A stretch of DNA of 64,000 nt from Streptomyces sp. MMG1533 (GTDB taxonomy: Bacteria > Actinomycetota > Actinomycetes > Streptomycetales > Streptomycetaceae), in NCBI RefSeq assembly GCF_001279775.1, contig NZ_LGDG01000211.1:34572-98571 (forward strand). The letters are read 5' to 3'. The translations under genes and the position numbers were made by a program. The notes beneath the pieces are model-generated. The model worked only from the letters and a program-made list of their open reading frames with translations. It was not told the DNA's origin and searched no databases. Shown piece after piece: positions 8,748 to 17,259 of this stretch. Position 1 is the first letter of the stretch. Each line of letters begins with the position of its first letter.

Positions 8748-8771
8748 ATACCTGCGCAGGTGCGCAGCTAT
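8748..8771. promoter_or_regulatory. ArsR-type operator palindrome
   Basis: Two 11-base arms, ATACCTGCGCA and TGCGCAGCTAT, separated by GG, form an inverted repeat with a single mismatch. Spacing and composition fit SmtB/NmtR-family operators. It lies between the ArsR gene and the riboswitch and permease, so one dimer could control both directions. Confidence 0.8.
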
Positions 8772-8804
8772 GCAGAAGACCGTCTGCCCACCTACGGTGG
8801 GCGG

Positions 8805-8990
8805 GCCGTGGTGCTCGGGAAGCCGGTGACGGCCCCTCAGGGGGTCCATGCCGGAGCGGCCCTCGCCACTGTGATCGGGGAGTTCGCGTACCGCCGTCCC
8901 GCGAGGGACGAGCCACTGGCCGCCGCAAGGGGGCCGGGAAGGCAGGTGCGCGGACGCACGACCCGTCAGCCAGGAGACCGGCCGCGGCAT
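8805..8990 (+). ncRNA. Cobalamin (B12) riboswitch upstream of NiCoT permease
   Basis: The leader holds the conserved AdoCbl riboswitch boxes in order: GGGAAGCCGGTG (8817-8828), GCCACTGTGATCGGGGAG (8864-8881), a second GCCACTGG (8912-8919), GGGAAGGC (8936-8943), and the B12-box core AGCCAGGAGACCGG (8968-8981). A closing P1 helix can form between GCCGTGG (8805-8811) and CCGCGGC (8982-8988). It ends 39 bases before the ATG, so it may act on translation or early termination. Binding of cobalamin should switch off uptake of the cobalt needed for its synthesis. Confidence 0.88.
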
Positions 8991-9028
8991 CTCACGAGGT
9001 GATCCACGAGGTGCTGGAGCGTGACCGC

Positions 9029-10174
9029 ATGACCCTGCCCGACCCTGCCCGGACGTCCCCCGCCGCGACGTCCCCCGCCGCGACGTCGGCGTCGTTCAAG
9101 TGGCGCCGGGAGGACACCCTCAAGACCGCCGGCCTGATGGCGGTCGTCGCCGCACTCCACGTCGTGGCCTTCGGGGTGCTGTTCCTCCTCGTCGTCCCCG
9201 GGCACTACGAGGTCGACAACAAGGCCTTCGGCATCGGTCTCGGCATCACCGCCTACACCCTCGGCATGCGGCACGCCTTCGACGCCGACCACATCGCCGC
9301 GATCGACAACACCACCCGCAAGCTCATGGCCGACGGCAAGCGGCCGGTGTCGGTGGGCTTCTGGTTCGCGCTCGGCCACTCCAGCGTGGTGGTGCTCCTC
9401 GCCCTGCTGATCGCGGGCGGCACGCAGCTCGCCGGAAAGGTCATGAACGAGGACTCCGGCACCCACCAGGTCCTCGGCTTCCTCGGCACCACGATCTCCG
9501 GCACGTTCCTCTACCTCATCGCCGCCCTGAACCTCGCCGCCCTGCTCGGCATCCTGAAGGTGTTCAAGGCGATGCGGGCGGGCTCGTACGACGAGAAGGA
9601 GCTCGAACAGCACCTGGACTCGCGCGGGTTCATGAACCGGATCCTCGGCCGCCTCACCAAGTCCATCAGCCGCCCCGGCCAGATGTACCCGCTCGGCTTC
9701 CTCTTCGGCCTCGGCTTCGACACCGCCACCGAGGTCACCCTGATGGTGATGGCGGGCTCGGGCGCGGCGGCCGGGCTGCCCTGGTACGCGATCCTCTCCC
9801 TGCCCCTCCTCTTCGCCGCCGGCATGAGCCTGTTCGACACCCTCGACGGCACGTTCATGAACTTCGCCTACCAGTGGGCGTTCTCCAACCCGGTTCGCAA
9901 GGTCTTCTACAACCTCACGATCACCGGGCTGTCCATCGCCGTCGCCTTCTTCATCGGCACCATCGAACTCGTCGGCGTCCTGCACGAGAAGCTCGACCTG
10001 ACCGACACGGTCACCACCTGGATCGCCGGCATCAACCTCGACAGCGTCGGCTACGTCATCGTCGGCCTGTTCGTGGTGGTGTGGGCGGCGGCCATCGGCT
10101 ACTGGCGGCTCGCGAAGGTGGAACAGCGGTGGGCGGTACGGCCGGCGGGAGCCGGGTCCCGGTCCGCGGGCTGA
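9029..10174 (+). CDS. NiCoT-family nickel/cobalt permease
   Basis: A 381-aa integral membrane transporter with about eight hydrophobic helices. The family signature RHAFDADHIAAIDNTTRK (HX4DH) lies in helix II, with the second signature FGLGFDTATEV and LFDTLDGTFM further on. It imports Ni2+ or Co2+ by proton-coupled uptake. The N-terminus carries a short cytoplasmic TSPAATSPAATS repeat. Start at ATG 9029 with GGAG ten bases upstream. Two controls precede it: an ArsR-type palindrome and a cobalamin riboswitch, which argues for cobalt as a physiological substrate alongside nickel. Confidence 0.92.
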   Translation: MTLPDPARTSPAATSPAATSASFKWRREDTLKTAGLMAVVAALHVVAFGVLFLLVVPGHYEVDNKAFGIGLGITAYTLGMRHAFDADHIAAIDNTTRKLMADGKRPVSVGFWFALGHSSVVVLLALLIAGGTQLAGKVMNEDSGTHQVLGFLGTTISGTFLYLIAALNLAALLGILKVFKAMRAGSYDEKELEQHLDSRGFMNRILGRLTKSISRPGQMYPLGFLFGLGFDTATEVTLMVMAGSGAAAGLPWYAILSLPLLFAAGMSLFDTLDGTFMNFAYQWAFSNPVRKVFYNLTITGLSIAVAFFIGTIELVGVLHEKLDLTDTVTTWIAGINLDSVGYVIVGLFVVVWAAAIGYWRLAKVEQRWAVRPAGAGSRSAG

Positions 10175-10189
10175 GACGCGCCGCGCGTC

Positions 10190-12289
10190 TCAGCCGACGA
10201 AGTCGGCGATGAGGGCGGCGAACTCGTCCGGGGTGGCAAGCCGGATGCCGAGGCTTTCCGCCTTGGCCCGCTTGGATCCGGCGCCTTCTCCGGCGACGAC
10301 CAGGCTGGTCTTCTTGGAGACGCTGGAGGAGGAGCGGCCGCCGGCGCGTTCGATGAGCTCGTTCATCTCGTTCCGGCTGAGCTCCCCCAGTGCGCCCGTC
10401 ATCGCACCCGTCACCACGACCGTCATCCCGTCCAGCGGCAGACCCACCCCGTCCGCGGTCACCGGCGGTCCGTCTCCGGCATCGGCGGCGGCACCGGTCG
10501 TGGGGGAGGGCGGGGTGGCGCCGGGTTCGGTCATACTCACCCCGGCCGCGGCGAGCTTGTCGATGAGCGGGGCGAGTTCGGCGAGTTCCGCCACGATCGA
10601 CGGGGCCTTCTCGGTGCCGATGCCCTCGACCTGCTGCATCGCTTCGGCGTCCGCGGCCCGGATGTGATCCATGGTGGCGAAGTAGCGGGCGATACGGCGG
10701 GACATGGACCGGCCGGTGCCCCGCACGCCGAGCGCGCACAGCACCCGCGACAGCGGCTGCTCCTTGGCCCGGCCGAGCGCGGCGAGGAGGTTGTCGGTGC
10801 TGGTCTCCCCCATCCGCTCCAAGCCGAGGAGCTGGTCGCGGGTGAGGGTGAACAGGTCGGCGAGGTCGGCGGCCAGACCGGCCTCGACGAGCTGGACGAC
10901 GCGGGTGTGGCCGAGGCCCTCGATGTCGAGCTGGTCGCGGCCGGCGGCGTAGGAGAGGGCGGCCACGAGGTGGCAGTTGCGGCCGTTCTCGCACCGCCAG
11001 CGCTGCTCGCTGGTGTCGATGTCCGACCCGCACCGCGGGCAGACCTCGGGGAAGGCGATGGGCTGTTCGTCGCCGGTGCGCAGGTGGGCGACGGGCGCTT
11101 CGATGCGGGGGATGACGTCGCCGGCCCGGTGGACCATGACGTGGTCGCCCAGGCGCAGGTCGCGGCGGGTGATGTCGCCGGGGTTGTGCAGAGTGGCGTA
11201 GGTGATGGTGGCGCCGTCGATCTCGACCGGCTCCAGCACGGCACGCGGGGCGATGATGCCGGTGCGGCCCACGTTCCACTCCACCTCGAGGAGCCGGGTG
11301 ATCTTCTCCACCGCGGGCAGCTTGTAGGCGATCGCCCAGCGCGGGGCACGCGAGCCCGAGCCGGCGGCCTGCTGGTCGGCGGCCAGGTCGGCCTTGATGA
11401 CGATCCCGTCGATCCCGAACGGCAACTCGGCCCGCAGCTCCGCGATCTCGCTCACCCGGGCCAGGACCTGCTCGGCGGTGGCGGCGGTGACGCCGGGCAC
11501 GGCGGTGGCGGCGGTGGTGTTCACTCCGTACGCGGCGGCCTGCGCCATCAGGTCGCTGTGCGCGAGCTCCAGGAGCCGCTCCGCCGGCGCGGTCTCGGTA
11601 CCGGGCACGGGGAGGAGCCCGTAGCCGAAGAACGTCATCGGCACGGTGTAGGCACGCTCCCTGGCACGCAGGCTGCCGGCCGAGGCACCACGCGGATTGG
11701 CGAACGGCTGCCCGCCGTGCGCGGTGCGCACCTCATTGGCGTGCTCGAACTGGGCGGTGGTCATCAGGACTTCGCCACGCACCTCCACGGTGACCGGCTC
11801 GGCAAGCTGCTCGGGCAGGCCCTCGATGGTGCCGATCGCGTGCGAGACGTCCTCCCCGGCGGTCCCGTCGCCGCGGGTGATCAGCTGTCTCAGCCGGCCG
11901 CGGGTGTAGCGGGCGGCGACCGCGAGCCCGTCGAGCTTCGGCTCCACGCTGAAGCGGGTGACGTCGTGGCCGATGCGCCGGGCCAGTGACTCGGTCCAGG
12001 CGGTGAACTCCTCCGGGGAGAACACGTTGTCCAGACTCAGCATCGCCACCGTGTGCGGGACGTCCCCCTCCACCGCACCGCCGGCCACCTTCCCCGTCGG
12101 CGAATCCGGCAGCACCTCGTCGGGATGACCGGCCTCCCACGCCTCGATCCCGCGCACCAGCCGGTCGTAGGTGTCGTCGTCCAGCGGGGAAGTGCCGTCC
12201 GCGTAGTAGGCGGCCGCGGCCTTCACCACGGTCTCGACCGCCTGCGCGTAGGCGGCGGCATCCACGATCCGAGCAGCTGGTGTCGTCAT
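10190..12289 (-). CDS. ligA: NAD-dependent DNA ligase LigA
   Basis: A 699-aa ligase that seals nicks using NAD+. Domains in order: Ia (about 1-70, [26 protein letters not shown]), adenylation domain with the AMP-accepting Lys in EPKLDGLA (about 118) and [13 protein letters not shown] fold ([19 protein letters not shown]), a C-X2-C-X12-C-X5-C zinc finger (CPRCG to NCHL), HhH repeats (MQQVEGIG) and a C-terminal BRCT domain. All catalytic elements are intact. The HhH-BRCT linker is long and Ala/Pro/Gly-rich. ATG 12289 has AGGA eight bases upstream; ATG 12298 is the alternative. Streptomycetes can carry more than one LigA; whether this is the essential copy cannot be told here. Confidence 0.92.
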   Translation of the reverse strand: MTTPAARIVDAAAYAQAVETVVKAAAAYYADGTSPLDDDTYDRLVRGIEAWEAGHPDEVLPDSPTGKVAGGAVEGDVPHTVAMLSLDNVFSPEEFTAWTESLARRIGHDVTRFSVEPKLDGLAVAARYTRGRLRQLITRGDGTAGEDVSHAIGTIEGLPEQLAEPVTVEVRGEVLMTTAQFEHANEVRTAHGGQPFANPRGASAGSLRARERAYTVPMTFFGYGLLPVPGTETAPAERLLELAHSDLMAQAAAYGVNTTAATAVPGVTAATAEQVLARVSEIAELRAELPFGIDGIVIKADLAADQQAAGSGSRAPRWAIAYKLPAVEKITRLLEVEWNVGRTGIIAPRAVLEPVEIDGATITYATLHNPGDITRRDLRLGDHVMVHRAGDVIPRIEAPVAHLRTGDEQPIAFPEVCPRCGSDIDTSEQRWRCENGRNCHLVAALSYAAGRDQLDIEGLGHTRVVQLVEAGLAADLADLFTLTRDQLLGLERMGETSTDNLLAALGRAKEQPLSRVLCALGVRGTGRSMSRRIARYFATMDHIRAADAEAMQQVEGIGTEKAPSIVAELAELAPLIDKLAAAGVSMTEPGATPPSPTTGAAADAGDGPPVTADGVGLPLDGMTVVVTGAMTGALGELSRNEMNELIERAGGRSSSSVSKKTSLVVAGEGAGSKRAKAESLGIRLATPDEFAALIADFVG

Positions 12290-12534
12290 GCCCGTCATCC
12301 TGCCTGCCACCACTGACAACGCCCCTGCAGGCCGCCCGCCGTGAGGACGCCGTCCTGGTACCGGGGGACCAGGAGCCGGGTGCGGCAGCAGCCGGGTGCG
12401 GCAGGCTGATGTGACGGGCGGATGAGCTGCCGATGCCGCCGTCCGCGTGACATGCGGCCCGTTCTGCAACCGGCTGGTGCACGGACCGACTCCTGGCTTG
12501 CAGAACCGAATACCCCTCACGCGAGGAGATCCTC

Positions 12535-12873
12535 ATGACTGCCACGGTTTTCGAGTCCGACGCGGCGCAGGCATTCTTCGATCCCTACGCCTGTGACGTC
12601 CCCGACTCCTCCAGCCGGGAGCCGGCTCCGCAGCCCGAGCAGGACGACTACCTGCTGCCGCCCCCGAACCCCGCCCAGCGCCTCGACATCTCGGTCGGCC
12701 CGCGCGACCGAAGGCGACTGGACCTGCACGCCGCCCTCACCACGGCCGGCGTCCCGCCCCAGCTCGAGGACCGGGAAGCCATCGACCAGCTCAGCGCCCT
12801 GCCCGACAGCATCAACATGACCATCCAGCGCTGGATCCACCACACCACGCAGGCCTGGTCCACTGCCTATTAG
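12535..12873 (+). CDS. Small hypothetical protein
   Basis: A 112-aa soluble protein, Pro/Asp-rich in its first half (PYACDVPDSSSREPAPQPEQ) and helical in the second half (DRRRLDLHAALTTAGVPPQL, ALPDSINMTIQRWIHHT). No signal peptide or membrane helix. GCGAGGAG seven bases before the ATG supports expression. It is divergent from ligA with a 245-base gap. The family is not recognised; the tail resembles small streptomycete proteins of unknown role. Confidence 0.6.
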   Translation: MTATVFESDAAQAFFDPYACDVPDSSSREPAPQPEQDDYLLPPPNPAQRLDISVGPRDRRRLDLHAALTTAGVPPQLEDREAIDQLSALPDSINMTIQRWIHHTTQAWSTAY

Positions 12874-12932
12874 GCCAACGGCCGCACGCGGCCGAAGGGC
12901 TGGTCACCCCGGCCCGTACGGCCCTTCACGGC

Positions 12933-13895
12933 CTAGGCGCCCTCCACCGTCGTCAGCCACAGCTTCACGTAACGCTCCACGTCCACGCCCAACGCCACGT
13001 CCACCAGCCGCTGTTCACGGCCGCCCTCGTGGATCTCGGCCTCGCCGGGGCGTGGACGGCGGTCGGCGATCGTCTGGCCCCGCGTCGGTCCCGGGGCCAG
13101 GCTCACCTCGACCGGGAGGCGTTCGGTGGTGATGCCCTCCGGGTCGACGACCGCGCAGACCGCGCCCGCGTCGCCGAGGCCGCCCGTGGGGGTGGGGTCG
13201 CCGGAGGTGGCCGGGTCGCGGTGGGCGAGGAGTTCGCCGGCCAGGCGGAGGCGGGGTTCCGAACTCGCCCGCAGCCGCTGCACGTCCGCCGCCGGGACGA
13301 CGACCCGCTCGAACACGTCCAGGCCGTACATGGTGATCGGCACCCCGGCCGTGAGCAGGATCGCGGCCGCCTCGGGGTCGTGCCACACGTTGAACTCCGC
13401 GACCGGCGTGGCGTTCCCGGTCGCCACCGCGCCGCCCATGAACACGATCCGCTCGATGTTGCGGACCACCTCGGGGTGGGTGCGCAGCAGCAGCGCGATG
13501 TTCGTCAGCGGCGCGGTGGGGATGAGGGTGACCGGCGTCGGCGAGGCGAGGATCTCCCGCCGCAGCAGGGTCACCGCGTCCACGTCCACCGGCACCCGGG
13601 TCGGCGCGGGCAGCCCCAGGTCGCCCATCCCGTCCTGCCCGTGCACGTGCCGTGCCACCCGCACCGGCTCGATGAGCGGGCGTTCGGCACCCCGAGCGAC
13701 CGGGATGTCACCGGCGCCGGCCTGCTCCAGCACGGTCAGGGTGTTGCGTACGACCCCGTCCACGTCGGTGTTGCCGGCCACACAGGTCACCGCGCGCACA
13801 TCGAGCGCCGGGTGTCGTACGGCGAACAGCAGGGCCAGGGCGTCGTCGACTCCCGTGTCGCAGTCGATGATCACCGGGATGGGCTGACCGGTCAC
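12933..13895 (-). CDS. Inosine/uridine-preferring nucleoside hydrolase
   Basis: A 320-aa enzyme that hydrolyses ribonucleosides to base and ribose for salvage. The calcium-binding signature IIDCDTGVDDALAL is at about residues 9-22. The other family landmarks follow: VAGNTDVD, a metal-ligand Thr region VTLIPTAPLTNIALLL, MGGA, AEFNVWHDPEAA with the substrate-contacting Asn and Asp, and GDAGAVCAVVDPE near the end. Cytoplasmic. GTG 13895 is chosen because AGGAG lies eight bases upstream, inside the longer ORF beginning at 13910. Base preference cannot be set from sequence. Confidence 0.9.
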   Translation of the reverse strand: MTGQPIPVIIDCDTGVDDALALLFAVRHPALDVRAVTCVAGNTDVDGVVRNTLTVLEQAGAGDIPVARGAERPLIEPVRVARHVHGQDGMGDLGLPAPTRVPVDVDAVTLLRREILASPTPVTLIPTAPLTNIALLLRTHPEVVRNIERIVFMGGAVATGNATPVAEFNVWHDPEAAAILLTAGVPITMYGLDVFERVVVPAADVQRLRASSEPRLRLAGELLAHRDPATSGDPTPTGGLGDAGAVCAVVDPEGITTERLPVEVSLAPGPTRGQTIADRRPRPGEAEIHEGGREQRLVDVALGVDVERYVKLWLTTVEGA

Positions 13896-13945
13896 GGCGG
13901 CGCTCCTCACTACATAGGTGTGTCCGCGGTCCTACGACAGTGACC

Positions 13946-15184
13946 TTACGCAGGCCCCCACAGTTCGGTCCCGCGAGCACCGACCCGGGCGGCGATCCGG
14001 TCCAGCAGCTCCGCGACCGGCACCGCCCCCGGACGGCTCCCGTCCCGCAGCCGTACGGCCGCCAGGTCGTCCTCGGCCTCCCGCTCCCCGATCACCGCCT
14101 GGTACGGCACGAGTCGCGCCGCCCGGATGCGGGCGCCGAGGGTGCCGTCGCCGGGGCCGTGGAGTTCCGCCCGCAGTCCCCGCGCCAGGGCCTGCCGTAC
14201 GACCTCGTGAGCCCGTTCCTCCTGCGCGTCCGCCACCGGCAGCACCACCAGCTGCACGGGCGCGAGCCATGCCGGGAACGCGCCGCCGTGCTGCTCGATG
14301 AGGTGCGCGACCATCCGTTCCACGCTGCCGATGATGCTGCGGTGCACCATGACCGGCCGGTGTTTCGCCCCGTCGGCTCCGATGTAGTGCAGGTCGAAGC
14401 GTTCGGGCTGGTGGAAGTCGATCTGGACGGTGGAGAGGGTGGCCTCGCGGCCGGCGGGATCGGCGATCTGGACGTCGATCTTGGGGCCGTAGAAGGCGGC
14501 CTCGCCCTCCGCGGCCTCGTATTCCACGCCGGAGGCGTCGAGCACCTCCCTGAGCAGCGCGGTGGCCCGCCGCCACAGGTCCGGGTCGGCGACGTACTTG
14601 CCGCCCTCGCCGGGCAGGGAGAGCCGGTGGCGGGCGGGGCGGATGCCGAGGTCGGCGTAGGCGCGGCCGATGAGCTCCAGGGCGGCGCGGGCCTCGTCCA
14701 CGGCCTGGTCCAGGGTGCAGAAGATGTGCGCGTCGTTGAGGTTGATGGACCGGACCCTGGTCAGGCCGCCCAGCACCCCGGACAGCTCGGAGCGGTACAT
14801 GCCGCCCAACTCGGCCATTCGCAACGGCAGTTCACGGTAGCTGTGGGAGCGGGAACGGTAGATCAGCGCGTGGTGGGGACACAGGCTCGGCCGCAGCACG
14901 ACCTCCTCCGCGCCCAGTTCCATCGGCGGGAACATGTCCTCGCTGTAGTGGGACCAGTGCCCCGAGATCTCGTACAGCTCCCGCTTGCCGAGGACCGGCG
15001 AGTACACGTGCCGGTAGCCGGCGGCGCGTTCGGCCTCCCGGACGTACTCCTCCAGGGTGTGCCGTACGACGGCCCCGTCGGGCAGCCAGTAGGGCAGACC
15101 CGCGCCCATCAGCGGGTCGGTGTCGAACAGGCCGAGTTCACGGCCGAGCCGGCGGTGGTCGTGCGAACCGGTCATGGCGCTCAT
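13946..15184 (-). CDS. Threonyl-tRNA synthetase, short form lacking TGS and editing domains
   Basis: A 412-aa class II synthetase that is only catalytic core plus anticodon-binding domain; a full bacterial ThrRS is about 640-660 aa. Motif 2 region (ELGGMYRSELSGVLGGLTRV), the zinc ligands (Cys in PSLCPHHALIYR, His in DAHIF, His in PVMVHRSIIGSVER) and motif 3 are present. From about residue 310 the C-terminal anticodon-binding domain (APVQLVVLPVADAQEERAHE) follows. Without the N2 editing domain it cannot hydrolyse Ser-tRNA. It is preceded by a Thr-codon leader peptide and hairpin, so it is probably an inducible spare. Two in-frame ATGs start it; GAGGAG lies upstream of 15184. Confidence 0.88.
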   Translation of the reverse strand: MSAMTGSHDHRRLGRELGLFDTDPLMGAGLPYWLPDGAVVRHTLEEYVREAERAAGYRHVYSPVLGKRELYEISGHWSHYSEDMFPPMELGAEEVVLRPSLCPHHALIYRSRSHSYRELPLRMAELGGMYRSELSGVLGGLTRVRSINLNDAHIFCTLDQAVDEARAALELIGRAYADLGIRPARHRLSLPGEGGKYVADPDLWRRATALLREVLDASGVEYEAAEGEAAFYGPKIDVQIADPAGREATLSTVQIDFHQPERFDLHYIGADGAKHRPVMVHRSIIGSVERMVAHLIEQHGGAFPAWLAPVQLVVLPVADAQEERAHEVVRQALARGLRAELHGPGDGTLGARIRAARLVPYQAVIGEREAEDDLAAVRLRDGSRPGAVPVAELLDRIAARVGARGTELWGPA

Positions 15185-15229
15185 GGCGGTTTCTCCTCAC
15201 GGTGACCGGAGACGAGCCCCCGCACGGCG

Positions 15230-15257
15230 AAGCCCCGGGGCACTCGCCCCGGGGCTT
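15230..15257 (-). terminator. Attenuator hairpin before the short ThrRS gene
   Basis: On the minus strand the transcript can form arms AGCCCCGGGG and CCCCGGGGCT (15231-15240 with 15247-15256, one further A-T pair) around a six-base loop. It starts 17 bases after the leader peptide stop and ends 45 bases before the ThrRS start. The 5' arm's CCGGGG can instead pair with TCCCGG at 15282-15287 in the leader peptide, giving a classical anti-terminator. There is no U-tract, as is common in Streptomyces. Confidence 0.7.
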
Positions 15258-15273
15258 TCGACTGGGTCAGCTG

Positions 15274-15339
15274 TCAGCGCGCCGGGACACTCTCCGGCGT
15301 CGTCGTGAGAGACACGAGTACTACGTGGGCGCGCTGCAT
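15274..15339 (-). CDS. Threonine leader peptide (21 aa)
   Basis: A 22-codon ORF, start ATG at 15339 and TGA at 15274-15276, whose second half reads SLTTTPESVPAR: three consecutive ACG Thr codons. A -10-like TAGCGT (15346-15351) ends six bases before the ATG, so the RNA is probably leaderless, as for known Streptomyces leader peptides. A ribosome stalled on the Thr codons would cover CGCCGG (15294-15299), freeing its partner CCGGCG (15280-15285) to pair with the attenuator arm and allow read-through into ThrRS. Too short for routine gene calling. Confidence 0.72.
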   Translation of the reverse strand: MQRAHVVLVSLTTTPESVPAR

Positions 15340-15530
15340 GGGGGAACGCTAACAAGGGGTGGAGAGCGGGGCGACGGGTTTTCCGCCGGGCGGCACCCCG
15401 CAGCGCCGGGCTGCGCACCCCCTCGGCACCGAGGCCCCTCACCCGGACGGACCGGCTCGCTGGTGGCGGGTCGGTCCCGGTGGTGCCGTAAGAGGGCGCA
15501 CTCGATCTTGGCCGCCTCAAGGAGCCCTCG

Positions 15531-16295
15531 ATGACACCACCCCCGGCCCGCACTCTCGCCGCCGCGCTCACCCTGTGCGCCCTCCTGACCGCGACCGCCT
15601 GCTCCGCCCTCACCACCCCGCCCACCGCCGAGAAACCCGATCTCTCCGCGACCGGGAAGAGCCCGGCCCCGGCCGCCACCTCCGCCCTCACCCAGGCGCA
15701 GGCGCAGTCCACGCTGCTCACCGACGCCGATCTGGGGGAGCCGTGGACGCCGACGCAGTCCACCGCGACCTGGCACGACACCGTGCTCAAGGCGACGACG
15801 AAACTGCCGGACTGCCGGCGCCTGCTCGGCACCCTCTACTCCGAGGAGCTGTTCGGCGCGGACGCCCGCCCCCGCGCGGTGGTCAGGCTCGACGACGACT
15901 GGAACGAGGCCCAGTTGCGCCAGCAGTTCGTCGCCCACCCGGCGGCGGACGTGGACCGCACGCTGGCCTGGCTGAGGACGCTGCCGAAGAAGTGCGGGAG
16001 GTTCACGGCGAAGACCGCCCAGGGCGACGTGCACGCCGTCGAGGTCACCGCGGCCCCGCTGCCGGAGGTCGGGGAAGCCCGGGCGGGGCTGCGGATCATC
16101 GTGTGGGGCGAGACGGCCGACGGCGAACCGGCCGCGTTCACCCTGAACGTCGCCGCCGTCCGCATCGGCGACGACGCGATCGGTCTCACCCACGGCGGCT
16201 TCGGCGAGGTGTCGCCCGAGGTCGCGCAGGCGGTCGTCCAACTCGGGGCGCAACGCCTGACGGAGGTCCGCAAACAGGCGCGGGTGCAGGTCTGA
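15531..16295 (+). CDS. Lipoprotein with PknH-like sensor domain
   Basis: A 254-aa predicted lipoprotein. Signal peptide 1-24 ends in the lipobox LTATAC. After a Thr/Pro/Ala-rich spacer (about 25-50), the mature part runs LLTDADLGEPWTPTQSTATW and contains two Cys (DCRRLLG, KKCGRF) about 50 residues apart that could pair. This arrangement resembles the extracellular sensor domain family seen on mycobacterial PknH and in streptomycete lipoproteins. GGAG precedes the ATG. Ligand is unknown. Confidence 0.7.
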   Translation: MTPPPARTLAAALTLCALLTATACSALTTPPTAEKPDLSATGKSPAPAATSALTQAQAQSTLLTDADLGEPWTPTQSTATWHDTVLKATTKLPDCRRLLGTLYSEELFGADARPRAVVRLDDDWNEAQLRQQFVAHPAADVDRTLAWLRTLPKKCGRFTAKTAQGDVHAVEVTAAPLPEVGEARAGLRIIVWGETADGEPAAFTLNVAAVRIGDDAIGLTHGGFGEVSPEVAQAVVQLGAQRLTEVRKQARVQV

Positions 16296-16317
16296 GCTCC
16301 CACGACGCCACGGCGGT

Positions 16318-17193
16318 TCAGTCCCCGTCGCCGTCCCGGTCGAACCTCGTACGGAGTCCGACCACGTCCCGCGCCATCTCCAGCGCCGTACAGCTCTCCG
16401 CGAAGGCGTGGGCGCGCAGGCGGGCCAGGGCCTCGTCGGAGTCGACGCCGAGCTGGGCCATGATCATGCCGACGGCCTGGTACACCTCGTCCTGGTCCTT
16501 GGCCAGGCCGCTCATCCAGGGTTCCGACTCCCGGCCCTCGTTCTCCTCGCCGCGGGGCAGTGCCATCAGGGCGACCGTCATCACGCTGGCCACCAGCAGT
16601 GCGGTGCGCAGTTGGCGGGGAGTGAGCTCGCCGGGGGTGTCGCGGTAGAGGTCGAGGGTGCCGAAGCACACGGAGTCGTTGCCCAGCGGGATCGAGAACA
16701 TGGCCCGTACCCCGGCAGCCGTGGCCTGCTGGGCGAAGACCGGCCAGCGGTGGACGTCCCGCCCGGCCGTGAGGTCGCAGGCGAGCACGGGGGCGCCGAT
16801 CCGGGCCGCGTACAGACAGGGCCCGTCACCCAGGGTGGCCTGGATCTCCGCCACGCGGCGGGCCTGCTCGCTGCTCGCGCTGAGCCGTACCGGCATGCCG
16901 TCGCTGTGCAGCGCCACGCTCGCGCAGACCACCGGCAGCAGCTCGACCGCCACCCCGCACAGCCGCCCGGGGAGCTCCCTGGGCTCGACGTCCCGCACGC
17001 CCTCCGCGATCACGTCGACGGCCTGCAGGCGGTCCCGGGCGAGTTCGCGCTCGGCATCGAGGTCCGACGCCCCGAGAGGCTCCGGGTACCGGGGGTGCGG
17101 CGGATGCCGAGGGTGACCGGGCTCGCCGCTATCCGCCCCGTGCCGGCCGGGCTCGTCACCGTGGGCGCCCTCTGGGCCGTCCCTGGGACGCAC
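16318..17193 (-). CDS. GAF-ANTAR RNA-binding regulator
   Basis: A 291-aa two-domain regulator. After a His/Pro/Asp-rich N-terminal tail (about 1-40), a GAF domain (about 60-205) contains VALHSDGMPVRLSASSEQAR and LGDGPCLYAARIG. The C-terminal ANTAR domain (about 220-280) has KDQDEVYQAVGMIMAQLGVD and EALARLRAHAF, the three-helix element that binds paired RNA hexaloops and prevents transcription termination. GAF probably senses a small molecule or redox state. GTG 17193 is chosen because AAAGGAGG lies eight bases upstream. A second GAF-ANTAR gene lies immediately upstream. Confidence 0.85.
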   Translation of the reverse strand: MRPRDGPEGAHGDEPGRHGADSGEPGHPRHPPHPRYPEPLGASDLDAERELARDRLQAVDVIAEGVRDVEPRELPGRLCGVAVELLPVVCASVALHSDGMPVRLSASSEQARRVAEIQATLGDGPCLYAARIGAPVLACDLTAGRDVHRWPVFAQQATAAGVRAMFSIPLGNDSVCFGTLDLYRDTPGELTPRQLRTALLVASVMTVALMALPRGEENEGRESEPWMSGLAKDQDEVYQAVGMIMAQLGVDSDEALARLRAHAFAESCTALEMARDVVGLRTRFDRDGDGD

Positions 17194-17259
17194 GGCCACC
17201 GCCTCCTTTGATCACAGCGCGCCCACCCTCGTACTGGCCCCCTCGGGGGCGACGCCCGA

